From contig NZ_CABPST010000003.1 in NCBI RefSeq assembly GCF_902459805.1, positions 310,001-374,000 of the forward strand: a DNA stretch of 64,000 bases, written 5' to 3'. This DNA is from Pandoraea bronchicola (GTDB lineage: Bacteria > Pseudomonadota > Gammaproteobacteria > Burkholderiales > Burkholderiaceae). Below the pieces are notes generated by a model. That model searched no databases, was not told the origin of the DNA, and saw nothing but the letters and a program-made list of their open reading frames with translations. Below, one piece after another: positions 29,875-38,692 of this stretch. Positions within the stretch are counted from its first letter, which is position 1; every line of letters starts with the position of its first letter. The position numbers and the translations under genes were made by a program.

Positions 29875-30079
29875 GATCTTTCCTTGAGTGATACAGAAAA
29901 ACGAAGCGGTGGTGATGCGATTCGCGGGGGCGGCATCGTGCGTGCACTCTCATGGGTGCCCGCTGCGACGCCAGTGCGCCGGGTGTCCGGCGTACCGGGT
30001 GCTGCTGGTAATGCAGAGCTTGCGGCAGGAAGGCGGCTGGCGCGTCATGCGATCGGCGTCCCAGTCCGCCCGGCAAGGC

Positions 30080-30565
30080 TCAGTTAGTCACTTTGATCAG
30101 TTCGACCGATTGGGTCGGGGCGAGCTTGTTTTGCTCCGACATCGCTTGCGTCATGCATTCGTCCGCCAGACGGCTGCCGCCATCGCGATGCGTAAAGAGC
30201 ATGGCCTTGGCCGGGATCACAACCAGATCCATGCCGCTTGCGGCATCGTAAAAACGGTCAGCGCCAGTCGTCGTTTGTTGACGCGGCAGCTTGTAGTTAC
30301 GGCCTTCCCAGAACATCGTGAGGACCTGGTCGCGCTTCATGTCGCCCTTGATGAACAGCTTCTGGTTTTCCTTGCAGCTCCATTGTTCCGAGCCTTCATC
30401 CGGATGGACCGGTGCAGCGGCAACCGTTGCTTTCTTCTTGGCCGGTGCTTTCTTCTTCGGTGCAGGCTTCTTGGCGGTCTGGGCAGCCGGTTCAGCAGCG
30501 AAGGCGACCGGCACAATGGCTGCAGAACACAGGGCGACCAACGCGGTCAGGCAAAGTTTTTTCAT
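30080..30565 (-). CDS. MliC-like periplasmic protein (putative C-type lysozyme inhibitor)
   Basis: A 161-residue exported protein. Residues 1-23 form a signal peptide (MKKLCLTALVALCSAAIVPVAFA-A). Residues about 30-50 are a Lys/Ala/Pro linker (KKPAPKKKAPAKKK). The rest has the MliC pattern: WSCKENQKL, VLTMFWEGRNYKLPRQ, GADRFYD, and a closing Cys in LADEC, consistent with the disulfide of the lysozyme-inhibitor fold. The SG-x-x-W/K core of classical MliC is less clear, so lysozyme inhibition is probable but not certain. It lies between acnA and mdh, and its own start follows a GGAGAC. Confidence 0.72.
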   Translation of the reverse strand: MKKLCLTALVALCSAAIVPVAFAAEPAAQTAKKPAPKKKAPAKKKATVAAAPVHPDEGSEQWSCKENQKLFIKGDMKRDQVLTMFWEGRNYKLPRQQTTTGADRFYDAASGMDLVVIPAKAMLFTHRDGGSRLADECMTQAMSEQNKLAPTQSVELIKVTN

Positions 30566-31168
30566 GGTGAGTCTCCAGGCAATAGGTGAGCGCTGACAAA
30601 AGCGCAGATTATCGTACGAAGTTTGCGTCGTTCGGCGTCACCATACAAATTTTTTCAATTCCTTTCAGCCAAGCGCAGCGGGCGGCGGCGGTACGAACCG
30701 GCGTCGCTGAAGGGGGTGTTGCTGTTCGGAATTCGGCATCACGCCGGAGGGGACTGCGCGGGCTCAAGTTGCCGTCGTCGCGGACGGTCATGACGCGCAG
30801 CGGGCGGAATGCTTGGCGAAGCAAACGCTGGGGTGTACGCGAAATGTTGCGCCGCACGGCCGCCGCAGGCATTACGCACACGCCGGTCATCCGGTCGGGT
30901 GCGCTCTGTGTGGCAGTGAGGCGTTGCATTCGCTTGGCCAAGGAGTCGCTCGGTGTTGCGTAGGGTGGTCCCAGGGTCATTGCGCGATGGACGGCGCGGT
31001 CTTCTGCGCAGCATGTCGTCACTTCGGTGATGGCTCTGGTCGACACGATGACTGCAGGAAACGTTCCCTTGATTGGGGTGGTTGCGCCGGCACTGGGGGT
31101 AAGCCGCCGGCGCAGTTCCGGCCCCTTACGACGCTTTTGGCGCCGCACGGGGCCGAGTCCCCGGGGGA
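30566..31168. other. Gene-poor 600-bp gap between mliC-like and mdh genes
   Basis: No reading frame here has a recognisable product; frames on both strands are Arg/Ala/Thr-rich and look like chance openings in GC-rich DNA. The left end should hold the promoter of the MliC-like gene. The right end, just past the mdh stop on the minus strand, has GC inverted repeats (for example CGGGG/CCCCG around 31149-31164) but no T-tract. Confidence 0.45.
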
Positions 31169-32152
31169 TTAGCCCAGCAGATGTGCCACGCCAGCGCGCT
31201 CTTCTTCGAGCTCGTTGAGCGTGATGTTCATCTTTTCACGCGAGTAGGCGTCGATCTCGAGGCCTTCCACGCGCTTGTACTTGCCGTTTTCGCAGGTCAC
31301 CGGCACGCCGTAGATCACGTCTTCCGGAATGCCATACGAGCCGTCCGACGGGATACCCATCGTCACCCACTTGCCGTTCGTGCCCAGCACCCAGTCATGG
31401 ATGTGGTCGATGGCAGCGTTGGCAGCCGAGGCGGCCGACGACAGACCGCGAGCTTCGATGATGGCGGCGCCGCGCTTGCCAACGGTCGGCAGGAACACGT
31501 CATTGTTCCACACGTCGTCGTTGATCAGCGACTTCACGTTCTGGCCGTCGATCGTCGCGAAGCGGTAGTCGGCGTACATCGTCGGCGAGTGGTTGCCCCA
31601 CACGGCCAGCTTTTCGATGCTCGCGACCGGCTTGCCGGTCTTGGCGGCGATTTGCGACAGGGCACGGTTGTGATCCAGACGCAGCATCGCGGTGAAGTTT
31701 TCCTTCGGCAGATTCGGGGCCGACTTCATGGCGATGTAGGCATTCGTGTTGGCCGGGTTGCCGACCACCAGCACCTTGACGTCGCGCTTGGCGACTTCGT
31801 CGAGGGCCTTGCCTTGCACCGTGAAGATTGCGCCGTTGGCTTCGAGCAGATCCTTGCGCTCCATGCCCTTCGAGCGCGGACGGGCACCCACCAGCAGGGC
31901 CACGTCGGCATCCTTGAAGGCGACCTTCGGGTCGTCGGTCACGACCACGCCGGCGAGCAGCGGGAACGCGCAGTCTTCCAGCTCCATCACGACGCCCTTG
32001 ACGGCGGCTTGAGCTTGCGGGAGGTCGAGCAGTTGCAGGATGACGGGCTGATCCTTGCCGAGCATGTCGCCATTGGCGATGCGGAACAGCAGGGAGTAGC
32101 CGATTTGGCCAGCGGCGCCGGTGACGGCGACACGCATTGCGGGTTTTGCCAT
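31169..32152 (-). CDS. mdh: Malate dehydrogenase
   Basis: This 327-residue NAD-dependent enzyme oxidises malate to oxaloacetate. The Rossmann motif [19 protein letters not shown], the mobile-loop arginines in [28 protein letters not shown] and the catalytic His in [16 protein letters not shown] are all visible; this is the MalDH type close to eukaryotic cytosolic MDH. The start at 32152 ([10 protein letters not shown]) has GGAGAG upstream. A sigma-70 promoter about 230 bp upstream gives it a leader of about 220 nt. It is divergent from the gntR gene. Confidence 0.97.
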   Translation of the reverse strand: MAKPAMRVAVTGAAGQIGYSLLFRIANGDMLGKDQPVILQLLDLPQAQAAVKGVVMELEDCAFPLLAGVVVTDDPKVAFKDADVALLVGARPRSKGMERKDLLEANGAIFTVQGKALDEVAKRDVKVLVVGNPANTNAYIAMKSAPNLPKENFTAMLRLDHNRALSQIAAKTGKPVASIEKLAVWGNHSPTMYADYRFATIDGQNVKSLINDDVWNNDVFLPTVGKRGAAIIEARGLSSAASAANAAIDHIHDWVLGTNGKWVTMGIPSDGSYGIPEDVIYGVPVTCENGKYKRVEGLEIDAYSREKMNITLNELEEERAGVAHLLG

Positions 32153-32380
32153 GAGAATCTCTCCAGACGTGTACAAATTCCTGCGAAGCTCAAGGTAAGC
32201 TCGCCGTCCGGGTGGCTTTTTTTGCCAGGCTGACAGCGCCGCGTCACATGAAGCTTCTAAAATTCCTTGACCTACGGAAGCTTGCGGGCTGCGGGGTGTG
32301 CTGCCGTCGACAAGTGCGAAGCACCGGACTCTCTTATATGATAGCCGTGCTGCGGCTGCAGGCCCCTGTTAGCCCGCGCC

Positions 32381-32409
32381 AGTGTAGGAGCCGTCACAGC
32401 GAATGTCAA
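32381..32409 (-). promoter_or_regulatory. Sigma-70 promoter of mdh
   Basis: On the minus strand TTGACA (complement of 32404-32409) and TACACT (complement of 32381-32386) are separated by exactly 17 bp, near-consensus for sigma-70. Transcription should start near 32374, giving an mdh leader of about 220 nt. Confidence 0.85.
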
Positions 32410-32417
32410 CTCTATCT

Positions 32418-32437
32418 TATGTCTTATATAAGACATA
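32418..32437. promoter_or_regulatory. 20-bp palindromic operator between mdh and gntR
   Basis: TATGTCTTATATAAGACATA is a perfect 20-bp palindrome, 8 bp upstream of the mdh -35 and 57 bp before the gntR start. Its position and form suggest it is the binding site of the adjacent GntR/HutC regulator. A related half-match, CTCTTATATGATAG, lies at 32331-32344 inside the mdh leader. Confidence 0.8.
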
Positions 32438-32493
32438 GGATTATTGCTGTTATTCGATGGACGAAGGCCTTGATTTGTGGTCAAATCGCCGCC

Positions 32494-33336
32494 ATGAATG
32501 CGAATGTTCGCGACACATCCAACACTACGCCGCCTGTCGATGCTCCGCAGCGACAGGACAGCACGCGCGACGCCGCACCGGCCTCTCTGGCCCCGCAGGG
32601 TGCGGCTGCCGCAGGAGCGTCGCCAACCTTCAGTCCGCTGTATCAGCAGATCAAGGGGCTCATTACTCAGAGCCTGCAAGCCGGCGAGTGGAAGCCCGGT
32701 GAAATCATTCCCAGCGAAGTCGATCTGGCCGCCCGCTACAAGGTGAGTCAGGGAACGGTGCGTAAAGCCATCGACGAGCTGGCCGCCGAAAATCTGCTCG
32801 TGCGCCGTCAGGGGCGTGGCACGTTCGTCGCGACCCATCATGAAGACCGGGTGCAATTCCGGTTTCTGCGTCTTGCGCCCGATTCGGGCGAACCCCATCA
32901 CCCGCCCAGCCGCCTGATCGAGTGCCGCCGCATGCGTGCGCCGGCGGAAATCGCACGTCAGCTCGATCTGCGTGCGGGCGATGGCGTCATTCTCATTCGC
33001 CGGATGATGGATTTTTCGGACCGTCCGACGGTGCTCGACGAAATCTGGCTGCCGGGCGCGCTGTTCCGCGGGTTGACGGCGGAAAGGCTCAATGAATACA
33101 AGGGGCCGATGTACGGCCTGTTCGAGGACGAATTCGGTACCCGCATGATCCGCGCTGTGGAGAAAGTCCGCGCTGTGGCCGCTGACGACATGACGGCGGA
33201 TCTGCTCAAGGTGCCGAAGGGGTTCCCGCTGCTGAGTGTGGAACGGGTTTCCTACACTTATGGGGACAAGCCGGTGGAAGTTCGCCGGGGCTGGTACGTC
33301 ACCACGGAACATCATTACCAGAACGAATTGAGTTGA
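32494..33336 (+). CDS. GntR-family transcriptional regulator, HutC/UTRA type
   Basis: A 280-residue regulator. After a Pro/Ala-rich leader of about 45 residues comes the GntR winged helix (PLYQQIKGLITQSLQAGEW, then IPSEVDLAARYKVSQGTVRKAIDELAAENLLVRRQGRGTFV, given in part), followed by a UTRA effector domain (residues about 135-275) ending HHYQNELS. The start at 32494 (MNANVRD) is the last plausible ATG; the frame is open further upstream but runs through the mdh promoter. Set between mdh and sdhCDAB-gltA, it probably tunes TCA-cycle genes in response to a small carboxylate or sugar acid; the ligand is unknown. Confidence 0.9.
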   Translation: MNANVRDTSNTTPPVDAPQRQDSTRDAAPASLAPQGAAAAGASPTFSPLYQQIKGLITQSLQAGEWKPGEIIPSEVDLAARYKVSQGTVRKAIDELAAENLLVRRQGRGTFVATHHEDRVQFRFLRLAPDSGEPHHPPSRLIECRRMRAPAEIARQLDLRAGDGVILIRRMMDFSDRPTVLDEIWLPGALFRGLTAERLNEYKGPMYGLFEDEFGTRMIRAVEKVRAVAADDMTADLLKVPKGFPLLSVERVSYTYGDKPVEVRRGWYVTTEHHYQNELS

Positions 33337-33521
33337 GAGGGTAGGGCGACTTCCCAGGGGCGAGCCGGTGTCGTGGCCGGCGCGTGCCTGAAAGTCTAGG
33401 CATGAGGGGCGGCGTGTCGTGCGCCGTTGGCAGGAATTTCCGGAGCATTGGAACCGGTATGGTGCAACGCACTAGAATCGGCGCTAAAATCCGGGGCTGA
33501 TGTAACTACATGGGGTCTAGC

Positions 33522-33935
33522 ATGGCTGAAGTGGTAAAAAAAGAGCGGCCAGTCTACAGGAATATCGGTATCGGACAGATTGTCACGTACCGTCTCCCGC
33601 CGGCTGGTATCGTTTCCATCCTGCACCGTATTAGCGGTGTGATCTTGTTCCTTCTGTTGCCGTTCGCGCTTTATTTGTTCGAACAGAGCCTCACGTCGGA
33701 ACTCAGCTTCGACGTTCTGCGAAGCATCGCCTCCAACTGGTTTGTCAAACTTGTCATCCTGGCATTGTCGTGGGGCTTCCTGCACCACTTCTGCGCCGGC
33801 TTGCGCCATCTGCGCATGGACTTCAATCACGACGCAGTGAGCAAGGAAGGCGGTAAGAATTCGGCCGTCGTCGTACTGGCCGTGTCGCTGGTGCTGACGC
33901 TGGCTGTCGCCCTCAAGCTGTTCGGAGCGTTCTAA
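33522..33935 (+). CDS. sdhC: Succinate dehydrogenase cytochrome b556 subunit
   Basis: SdhC (137 residues) is one of two membrane anchors of complex II. Three helices are evident. The quinone-site signature SILHRISGVILF carries the conserved Ser and Arg, and HHFCAGLRHLRMD carries the heme-b histidine. The start at 33522 gives MAEVVKKERPVYRNIG; an in-frame ATG 12 bases upstream is less likely. A 12-bp palindrome ATGTAACTACAT lies at 33500-33511 just before it, and TTGGAA/TAGAAT-type promoter elements near 33448-33478 may drive the sdh operon. Confidence 0.95.
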   Translation: MAEVVKKERPVYRNIGIGQIVTYRLPPAGIVSILHRISGVILFLLLPFALYLFEQSLTSELSFDVLRSIASNWFVKLVILALSWGFLHHFCAGLRHLRMDFNHDAVSKEGGKNSAVVVLAVSLVLTLAVALKLFGAF

Positions 33936-33936
33936 G

Positions 33937-34302
33937 ATGGCACAGAACAATATTGGTTCGAAGCGCCTCGTCGTCGGCGCGCACTACGGCCTGCGCGACT
34001 GGATTGCGCAACGTATGACTGCGGTCATCATGGCCGTGTACACCGTGATCCTGCTGGTGTGGTTCTTCACCGCCAAGGATTTCTCCTACGAAGGCTGGGC
34101 CGGCATCTTCGCGCATCAGTGGATGAAGTTGGCCACGTTCGTCACGCTGCTCGCGTTGTTCTATCACGCGTGGGTCGGCATTCGCGACATCTGGATGGAC
34201 TACGTCAAGCCCGTCGGTGTGCGACTGGCGCTGTACGCGCTGACGATCGTCTGGCTGCTGGCTTGTGCCGGCTATGCCGCACAGATTCTGTGGAGAGTGT
34301 AA
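33937..34302 (+). CDS. sdhD: Succinate dehydrogenase membrane anchor subunit
   Basis: SdhD (121 residues, three helices) is the second membrane anchor of complex II. The family motif HAWVGIRDIWMDYVK is present, with the heme-ligand histidine, the Asp-Tyr pair of the quinone site and the following positive residue. It starts one base after the sdhC stop, so translation is surely coupled, and ends 3 bp before sdhA. Confidence 0.95.
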   Translation: MAQNNIGSKRLVVGAHYGLRDWIAQRMTAVIMAVYTVILLVWFFTAKDFSYEGWAGIFAHQWMKLATFVTLLALFYHAWVGIRDIWMDYVKPVGVRLALYALTIVWLLACAGYAAQILWRV

Positions 34303-34305
34303 AGA

Positions 34306-36081
34306 ATGGCTGCAATTAAAAATTCGCTGCCGCGCCGCCGCTTTGACGTAGTCATCGTGGGCGCAGGTGGTTCGGGCATGCGCGCTTCGCTGCAACTGGC
34401 CAAGGCCGGTCTGTCGGTGGCCGTGCTGTCCAAGGTGTTCCCCACCCGTTCGCATACCGTCGCGGCTCAGGGCGGCATTGGTGCTTCGCTCGGCAACATG
34501 AGCGAAGACAACTGGCATTACCACTTCTACGACACGATCAAGGGCTCCGACTGGCTCGGCGACCAAGATGCGATCGAGTTCATGTGCCGTCAGGCGCCGA
34601 ACGCTGTCTATGAACTGGAACACTTCGGTATGCCGTTCGACCGTAACCCGGACGGCACGATTTACCAGCGTCCGTTCGGCGGCCACACGGCCAACTACGG
34701 CGAGAAGCCTGTCCAGCGCGCTTGCGCGGCGGCTGACCGTACCGGTCACGCGCTGCTGCACACGCTGTACCAGCAGAACGTGGCCGCCAAGACTCACTTC
34801 TTCGTGGAGTGGATGGCGCTCGATCTGATCCGCAACGAAGAGGGCGATGTCCTCGGCGTGTCGGCGCTGGAGCTCGAAACCGGCGACGTCTACCTGCTCG
34901 AAGGCAAGTGCACGTTGTTCGCGACCGGCGGTGCCGGCCGTGTGTACGCTGCTTCGACCAACGCGTTCATCAACACCGGTGACGGTCTGGGCATGGCCGC
35001 GCGTGCGGGCATTCCGCTCGAAGACATGGAATTCTGGCAATTCCACCCGACCGGCGTGGCCGGCGCGGGCGTGCTGATCACCGAAGGTGTGCGTGGCGAA
35101 GGCGGTATTCTGCGTAACTCGAACGGCGAGCGCTTCATGGAGCGCTATGCCCCGACGCTGAAGGATCTGGCGCCGCGTGACTTCGTGTCGCGTTCGATGG
35201 ACCAGGAAATCAAGGAAGGCCGTGGCTGCGGCCCGAACGGCGACTACGTGCTGCTCGACCTCTCGCACATCGGTGCCGAGACGATCATGAAGCGTCTGCC
35301 GTCGATTCGCGAAATCGCCCTGAAGTTCGCCAACGTCGACGCGATCAAGGAACCGATCCCCGTCGTGCCGACCATCCACTACCAGATGGGCGGTATTCCG
35401 ACGAACTACAACGGTCAGGTCGTCCTGCAGAAGGATGGCTCGTCGGTCCCGGTCAACGGCTTCTATGCTGTGGGCGAATGCTCGTGCGTGTCGGTCCACG
35501 GTGCGAACCGTCTGGGCACGAACTCGCTGCTCGACCTGGTGGTGTTCGGCCGCGCGGCTGGTAACCACATCGTCGACTTCGTGAAGAATCACGGCGACCA
35601 CAAGCCGCTGCCTGCCGACGCCGGCGAGAACGCACTGGCGCGTCTGGGCCGTCTGGAAGCCTCCAGCTCGGGCGAATACGCTCAGGACATCGCTAACGAC
35701 ATCCGTGCAACGATGCAGAAGCACGCCGGCGTGTTCCGCACCTCGGAGCTGCTCAAGGAAGGCGTGGACGAGATCAAGCAAGTGGCCGAGCGCGTGTCGC
35801 ACGTGCACCTGAAAGACAAGTCGAAGGTGTTCAACACGGCGCGTATGGAAGCGCTGGAAGTCGACAACCTGATCGAAGTGGCCAAGGCCACCATGATCGC
35901 TGCGGAAGCCCGTAAGGAAAGCCGCGGGGCGCATGCGCACAGCGACTATCCGGAGCGTGACGACGCCAACTGGATGCGCCACTCGCTGTTCTTCAGCGAG
36001 GGCAACCGTCTGGATTACAAGCCGGTGCAGTTGAAGCCGCTGACCGTCGACTCGGTTCCGCCCAAGGCGCGGACGTTCTAA
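34306..36081 (+). CDS. sdhA: Succinate dehydrogenase flavoprotein subunit
   Basis: SdhA (591 residues) oxidises succinate to fumarate with covalently bound FAD. Visible are the dinucleotide fold FDVVIVGAGGSGMRASLQLA, the FAD-linking histidine in PTRSHTVAAQGGIGASLGN (H50), HPTGVAGAGVLITEGVRGEGG, the active-site RS in SRSMDQEI, and the C-terminal HxR-type helical domain. Full length for the family. It lies 3 bp after sdhD and 15 bp before sdhB; SdhE encoded downstream should attach the FAD. Confidence 0.97.
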   Translation: MAAIKNSLPRRRFDVVIVGAGGSGMRASLQLAKAGLSVAVLSKVFPTRSHTVAAQGGIGASLGNMSEDNWHYHFYDTIKGSDWLGDQDAIEFMCRQAPNAVYELEHFGMPFDRNPDGTIYQRPFGGHTANYGEKPVQRACAAADRTGHALLHTLYQQNVAAKTHFFVEWMALDLIRNEEGDVLGVSALELETGDVYLLEGKCTLFATGGAGRVYAASTNAFINTGDGLGMAARAGIPLEDMEFWQFHPTGVAGAGVLITEGVRGEGGILRNSNGERFMERYAPTLKDLAPRDFVSRSMDQEIKEGRGCGPNGDYVLLDLSHIGAETIMKRLPSIREIALKFANVDAIKEPIPVVPTIHYQMGGIPTNYNGQVVLQKDGSSVPVNGFYAVGECSCVSVHGANRLGTNSLLDLVVFGRAAGNHIVDFVKNHGDHKPLPADAGENALARLGRLEASSSGEYAQDIANDIRATMQKHAGVFRTSELLKEGVDEIKQVAERVSHVHLKDKSKVFNTARMEALEVDNLIEVAKATMIAAEARKESRGAHAHSDYPERDDANWMRHSLFFSEGNRLDYKPVQLKPLTVDSVPPKARTF

Positions 36082-36096
36082 GGGATTCGCAAGATC

Positions 36097-36798
36097 ATGA
36101 AACGCATTTTTGAAGTCTACCGCTACGATCCGGACAAGGACGCCGCACCGTACATGCAGACCTACGAGGTCGAACTCGACGGTCACGAGCGCATGCTGCT
36201 CGACGCCCTGGTCAAGCTCAAGAAGCTCGATGAAGGCATTGCCTTCCGCCGCTCGTGCCGCGAAGGTGTGTGCGGTTCGGACGCGATGAACATCAACGGC
36301 AAGAATGGTCTGGCCTGCCTGACCAACATGAACGATCTGCCGAACAAGATCGTTCTGAAGCCGCTGCCGGGTCTGCCCGTCATTCGCGATCTGATCGTCG
36401 ACATGACGCACTTCTTCAACCAGTACCACTCGATCAAGCCGTACCTGATCAATCCCGAGCCGGCACCGGAGAAGGAGCGTCTGCAGTCGCCCGAGCAACG
36501 TGATGAGCTGGACGGTCTGTACGAGTGTATTCTGTGCGCATCGTGCTCCACGTCGTGCCCGAGCTTCTGGTGGAACCCGGACAAGTTCGTCGGGCCGGCC
36601 GGTCTTCTGCAGGCTTACCGCTTCATCGCGGACAGCCGCGATACGGCGACCAACGAACGTCTGGACAACCTGGAAGATCCGTACCGCCTGTTCCGTTGCC
36701 ACACGATCATGAACTGCGTGGATGTGTGCCCGAAGGGTCTGAACCCGACGAAGGCCATCGGCAAGATCAAGGAGCTGATGGTGCGCCGCGCCGTCTGA
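36097..36798 (+). CDS. sdhB: Succinate dehydrogenase iron-sulfur subunit
   Basis: SdhB (233 residues) carries the three iron-sulfur clusters that link FAD to the quinone. The [2Fe-2S] ligands lie in RRSCREGVCGSDAMNINGKNG plus the following AC (given in part), the [4Fe-4S] and [3Fe-4S] ligands in CILCASCSTSCPSFWW and CHTIMNCVDVCPKGLNP. The typical quinone-site Trp follows CPSFWW. It is the fourth gene of the sdh operon, followed by sdhE after 10 bp. Confidence 0.97.
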   Translation: MKRIFEVYRYDPDKDAAPYMQTYEVELDGHERMLLDALVKLKKLDEGIAFRRSCREGVCGSDAMNINGKNGLACLTNMNDLPNKIVLKPLPGLPVIRDLIVDMTHFFNQYHSIKPYLINPEPAPEKERLQSPEQRDELDGLYECILCASCSTSCPSFWWNPDKFVGPAGLLQAYRFIADSRDTATNERLDNLEDPYRLFRCHTIMNCVDVCPKGLNPTKAIGKIKELMVRRAV

Positions 36799-36808
36799 CC
36801 AAGCGATC

Positions 36809-37081
36809 ATGCCGGATATCAATCACCAGTCCGATCCGGTCAAACGTGCCCGCCTGCGCTGGCGGGCACGTCGCGGTTTGCTGGAAAACGACCTCATCCT
36901 CGAACGATTCTTCGCCAAGTACGAAGCCTCGATGACCGACGAGGATGTGGGCGCCCTCACAAAGCTGCTCGATTTGAGCGACAACGATTTGATGGATCTG
37001 CTGCTAGCGCGTAAAGAGCCCGAGGCGGATCTGGACGGGCCGGACGTGCAGCGCCTGCTGGCGCTATTGCGTGCCGTGTAG
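36809..37081 (+). CDS. sdhE: FAD assembly factor SdhE
   Basis: This 90-residue helical protein belongs to the SdhE/YgfY (SDH5) family, needed for covalent flavinylation of SdhA. The family signature RRGLLENDLILERFF, with the essential RGxxE, lies at residues 21-36. Its position between sdhB and gltA is usual for beta-proteobacteria. It follows sdhB by 10 bp. Confidence 0.94.
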   Translation: MPDINHQSDPVKRARLRWRARRGLLENDLILERFFAKYEASMTDEDVGALTKLLDLSDNDLMDLLLARKEPEADLDGPDVQRLLALLRAV

Positions 37082-37110
37082 GGGTTTAAGTATTTTTTTG
37101 AGGAAGCGAT

Positions 37111-38412
37111 ATGACTCCGTCTGATGTTAAAGCCACCCTATCTTTCTCTGACGGTTCGCCCAGCGTCGAACTGCCGATCTATCAGGGAACCATGGGCCCG
37201 GATGTAATCGACATCCGCAAGCTGTACGGCCAGACCGGCAAGTTTACGTACGACCCGGGCTTTATGTCGACGGCGTCGTGCAATTCCGCCATCACCTACA
37301 TCGATGGCGACAAGGGCGAACTGCTGTACCGCGGTTACCCGATCGAGCAGTTGGCTACCCACTGCGACTTCCTCGAGACCTCGTATCTGCTGCTCAAGGG
37401 CGAACTGCCCAACGCGCAACAGAAGGAAGAGTTCGTCAAGACCGTGACCCGTCACACGATGGTTCACGAGCAGATGAACTTCTTCTTCCGTGGTTTCCGT
37501 CGTGATGCTCACCCGATGGCTGTGCTGACCGGTTCGGTCGGTGCCCTGTCGGCGTTCTACCACGACTCGCTGGACATCAACAATCCGACGCACCGCGAAG
37601 TCTCGGCCATCCGCCTGATCGCCAAGCTGCCGACGCTCGTCGCCATGGCGTACAAGTACAGCATTGGCCAGCCGTTCGTGTACCCGCGTAACGATTTGTC
37701 GTACAGCGCGAACTTCATGCGCATGATGTTCGCCAACCCGTGCGAAGAATACGAAGTCAACGACGTGCTGGTGCGCGCCCTCGACCGTATCCTGATCCTG
37801 CACGCCGATCACGAGCAGAACGCTTCGACGTCGACCGTCCGTCTGGCTGGTTCGTCGGGTGCGAATCCGTTCGCCTGTATCGCCGCCGGTATCGCGTGTC
37901 TGTGGGGCCCGGCGCACGGTGGTGCGAACGAAGCCGCGCTGAACATGCTCGAGCAGATCGGTTCGCCGGACAAGATCCCCGAATTCATCAAGCAGGTGAA
38001 GGACAAGAACTCGGGCGTGAAGCTCATGGGCTTCGGTCACCGCGTGTACAAGAACTACGACCCGCGCGCCAAGCTGATGCGCGAGACGTGCTACGAAGTG
38101 CTCAACGAACTCGGCCTGCACGACGACCCGCTGTTCAAGCTGGCCATGCAGCTCGAGAAGATCGCCCTGGAAGATGAATACTTCGTGTCGCGCAAGCTGT
38201 ACCCGAACGTCGACTTCTACTCGGGCATCGTTCAGCGCGCGCTGGGCATCCCGACGTCGATGTTTACCTGCATCTTCGCGCTGGCACGTACCGTGGGCTG
38301 GATCGCGCAGTGGAATGAAATGATCGGCGAGCCGGATCAGAAGATCGGCCGTCCGCGTCAGCTGTTCATCGGCCACACGCCGCGCGAAGTCGCGTCGATC
38401 GACAAGCGCTAA
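37111..38412 (+). CDS. gltA: Type II citrate synthase
   Basis: GltA (433 residues) condenses acetyl-CoA and oxaloacetate. The N-terminal beta domain typical of the hexameric, NADH-inhibited Gram-negative type is present, with catalytic residues in [16 protein letters not shown] and [15 protein letters not shown] (His) and the Asp-containing [15 protein letters not shown] site precedes the ATG. It closes the sdh-gltA operon; five inverted repeats follow its stop. Confidence 0.97.
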   Translation: MTPSDVKATLSFSDGSPSVELPIYQGTMGPDVIDIRKLYGQTGKFTYDPGFMSTASCNSAITYIDGDKGELLYRGYPIEQLATHCDFLETSYLLLKGELPNAQQKEEFVKTVTRHTMVHEQMNFFFRGFRRDAHPMAVLTGSVGALSAFYHDSLDINNPTHREVSAIRLIAKLPTLVAMAYKYSIGQPFVYPRNDLSYSANFMRMMFANPCEEYEVNDVLVRALDRILILHADHEQNASTSTVRLAGSSGANPFACIAAGIACLWGPAHGGANEAALNMLEQIGSPDKIPEFIKQVKDKNSGVKLMGFGHRVYKNYDPRAKLMRETCYEVLNELGLHDDPLFKLAMQLEKIALEDEYFVSRKLYPNVDFYSGIVQRALGIPTSMFTCIFALARTVGWIAQWNEMIGEPDQKIGRPRQLFIGHTPREVASIDKR

Positions 38413-38426
38413 GCCTGTCGAGGCGT

Positions 38427-38598
38427 CCGGCACGGCCCCCGCTTGCCGTGCCGGCACCGCAACCTTGCCGAAACGGCAAGGCGGTGCGGCCCGCAACGAG
38501 CCCTCGTTGCGCTATATTCGAAGCCACGGCACAAGCTGCCGTGATTCGCACAAATCCCCGGTTGATCGTGCGTTTACCGCCCGGTTTCCCGGGGATTT
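38427..38598. other. Cluster of five inverted repeats between gltA and leuC
   Basis: Five separate stems lie one after another: CCGGCACGGC/GCCGTGCCGG (38427-38454), CCTTGCCG/CGGCAAGG (38463-38481), CGCAACG/CGTTGCG (38492-38511), CACGGCA/TGCCGTG (38525-38543) and AAATCCCCGG/CCGGGGATTT (38552-38598). None has a full T-tract. They could end or stabilise the gltA transcript, or form a structured 3' RNA. Confidence 0.7.
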
Positions 38599-38624
38599 CG
38601 TATTCCGCCGGCGCGAAAGCGCTA

Positions 38625-38670
38625 TGGCATAATCAAAAGTTCCCAGAACGATTGTTGTTCTCAGAACGAT
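38625..38670 (+). promoter_or_regulatory. Putative leuC promoter and leader repeats
   Basis: An extended -10 (TG-G-CATAAT, hexamer 38628-38633) lies 59 bp before leuC. Just downstream the 9-bp direct repeat CAGAACGAT occurs at 38644-38652 and 38662-38670, and AGAAC/GTTCT form an inverted repeat between them, a pattern expected of a protein-binding site. Confidence 0.5.
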
Positions 38671-38692
38671 AATTTAGCCCCGCGTTTTTATC

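Noticed and set aside
27106-30087. A 993-codon plus-strand frame opposite acnA
   Set aside because: Antisense shadow of acnA with Arg/Val/His-rich composition and no motif.
30609-31148. A 179-codon minus-strand frame in the gap between the MliC-like gene and mdh
   Set aside because: Low-complexity Arg/Thr/Ala/Pro sequence without a ribosome-binding site or recognisable domain; GC-rich non-coding DNA gives such frames by chance.
30813-31172. A 119-codon plus-strand frame with several Cys and His residues (possible zinc protein)
   Set aside because: The cysteines do not form a known motif, and the frame runs into the end of mdh; no support as a gene.
33913-36822. A 969-codon minus-strand frame opposite sdhD, sdhA and sdhB
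   Set aside because: Shadow of conserved genes; it spans three of them and has no domain of its own.
38427-38598. CRISPR-like or REP-type repeat array
   Set aside because: The five stems differ in sequence and are not copies of one unit.
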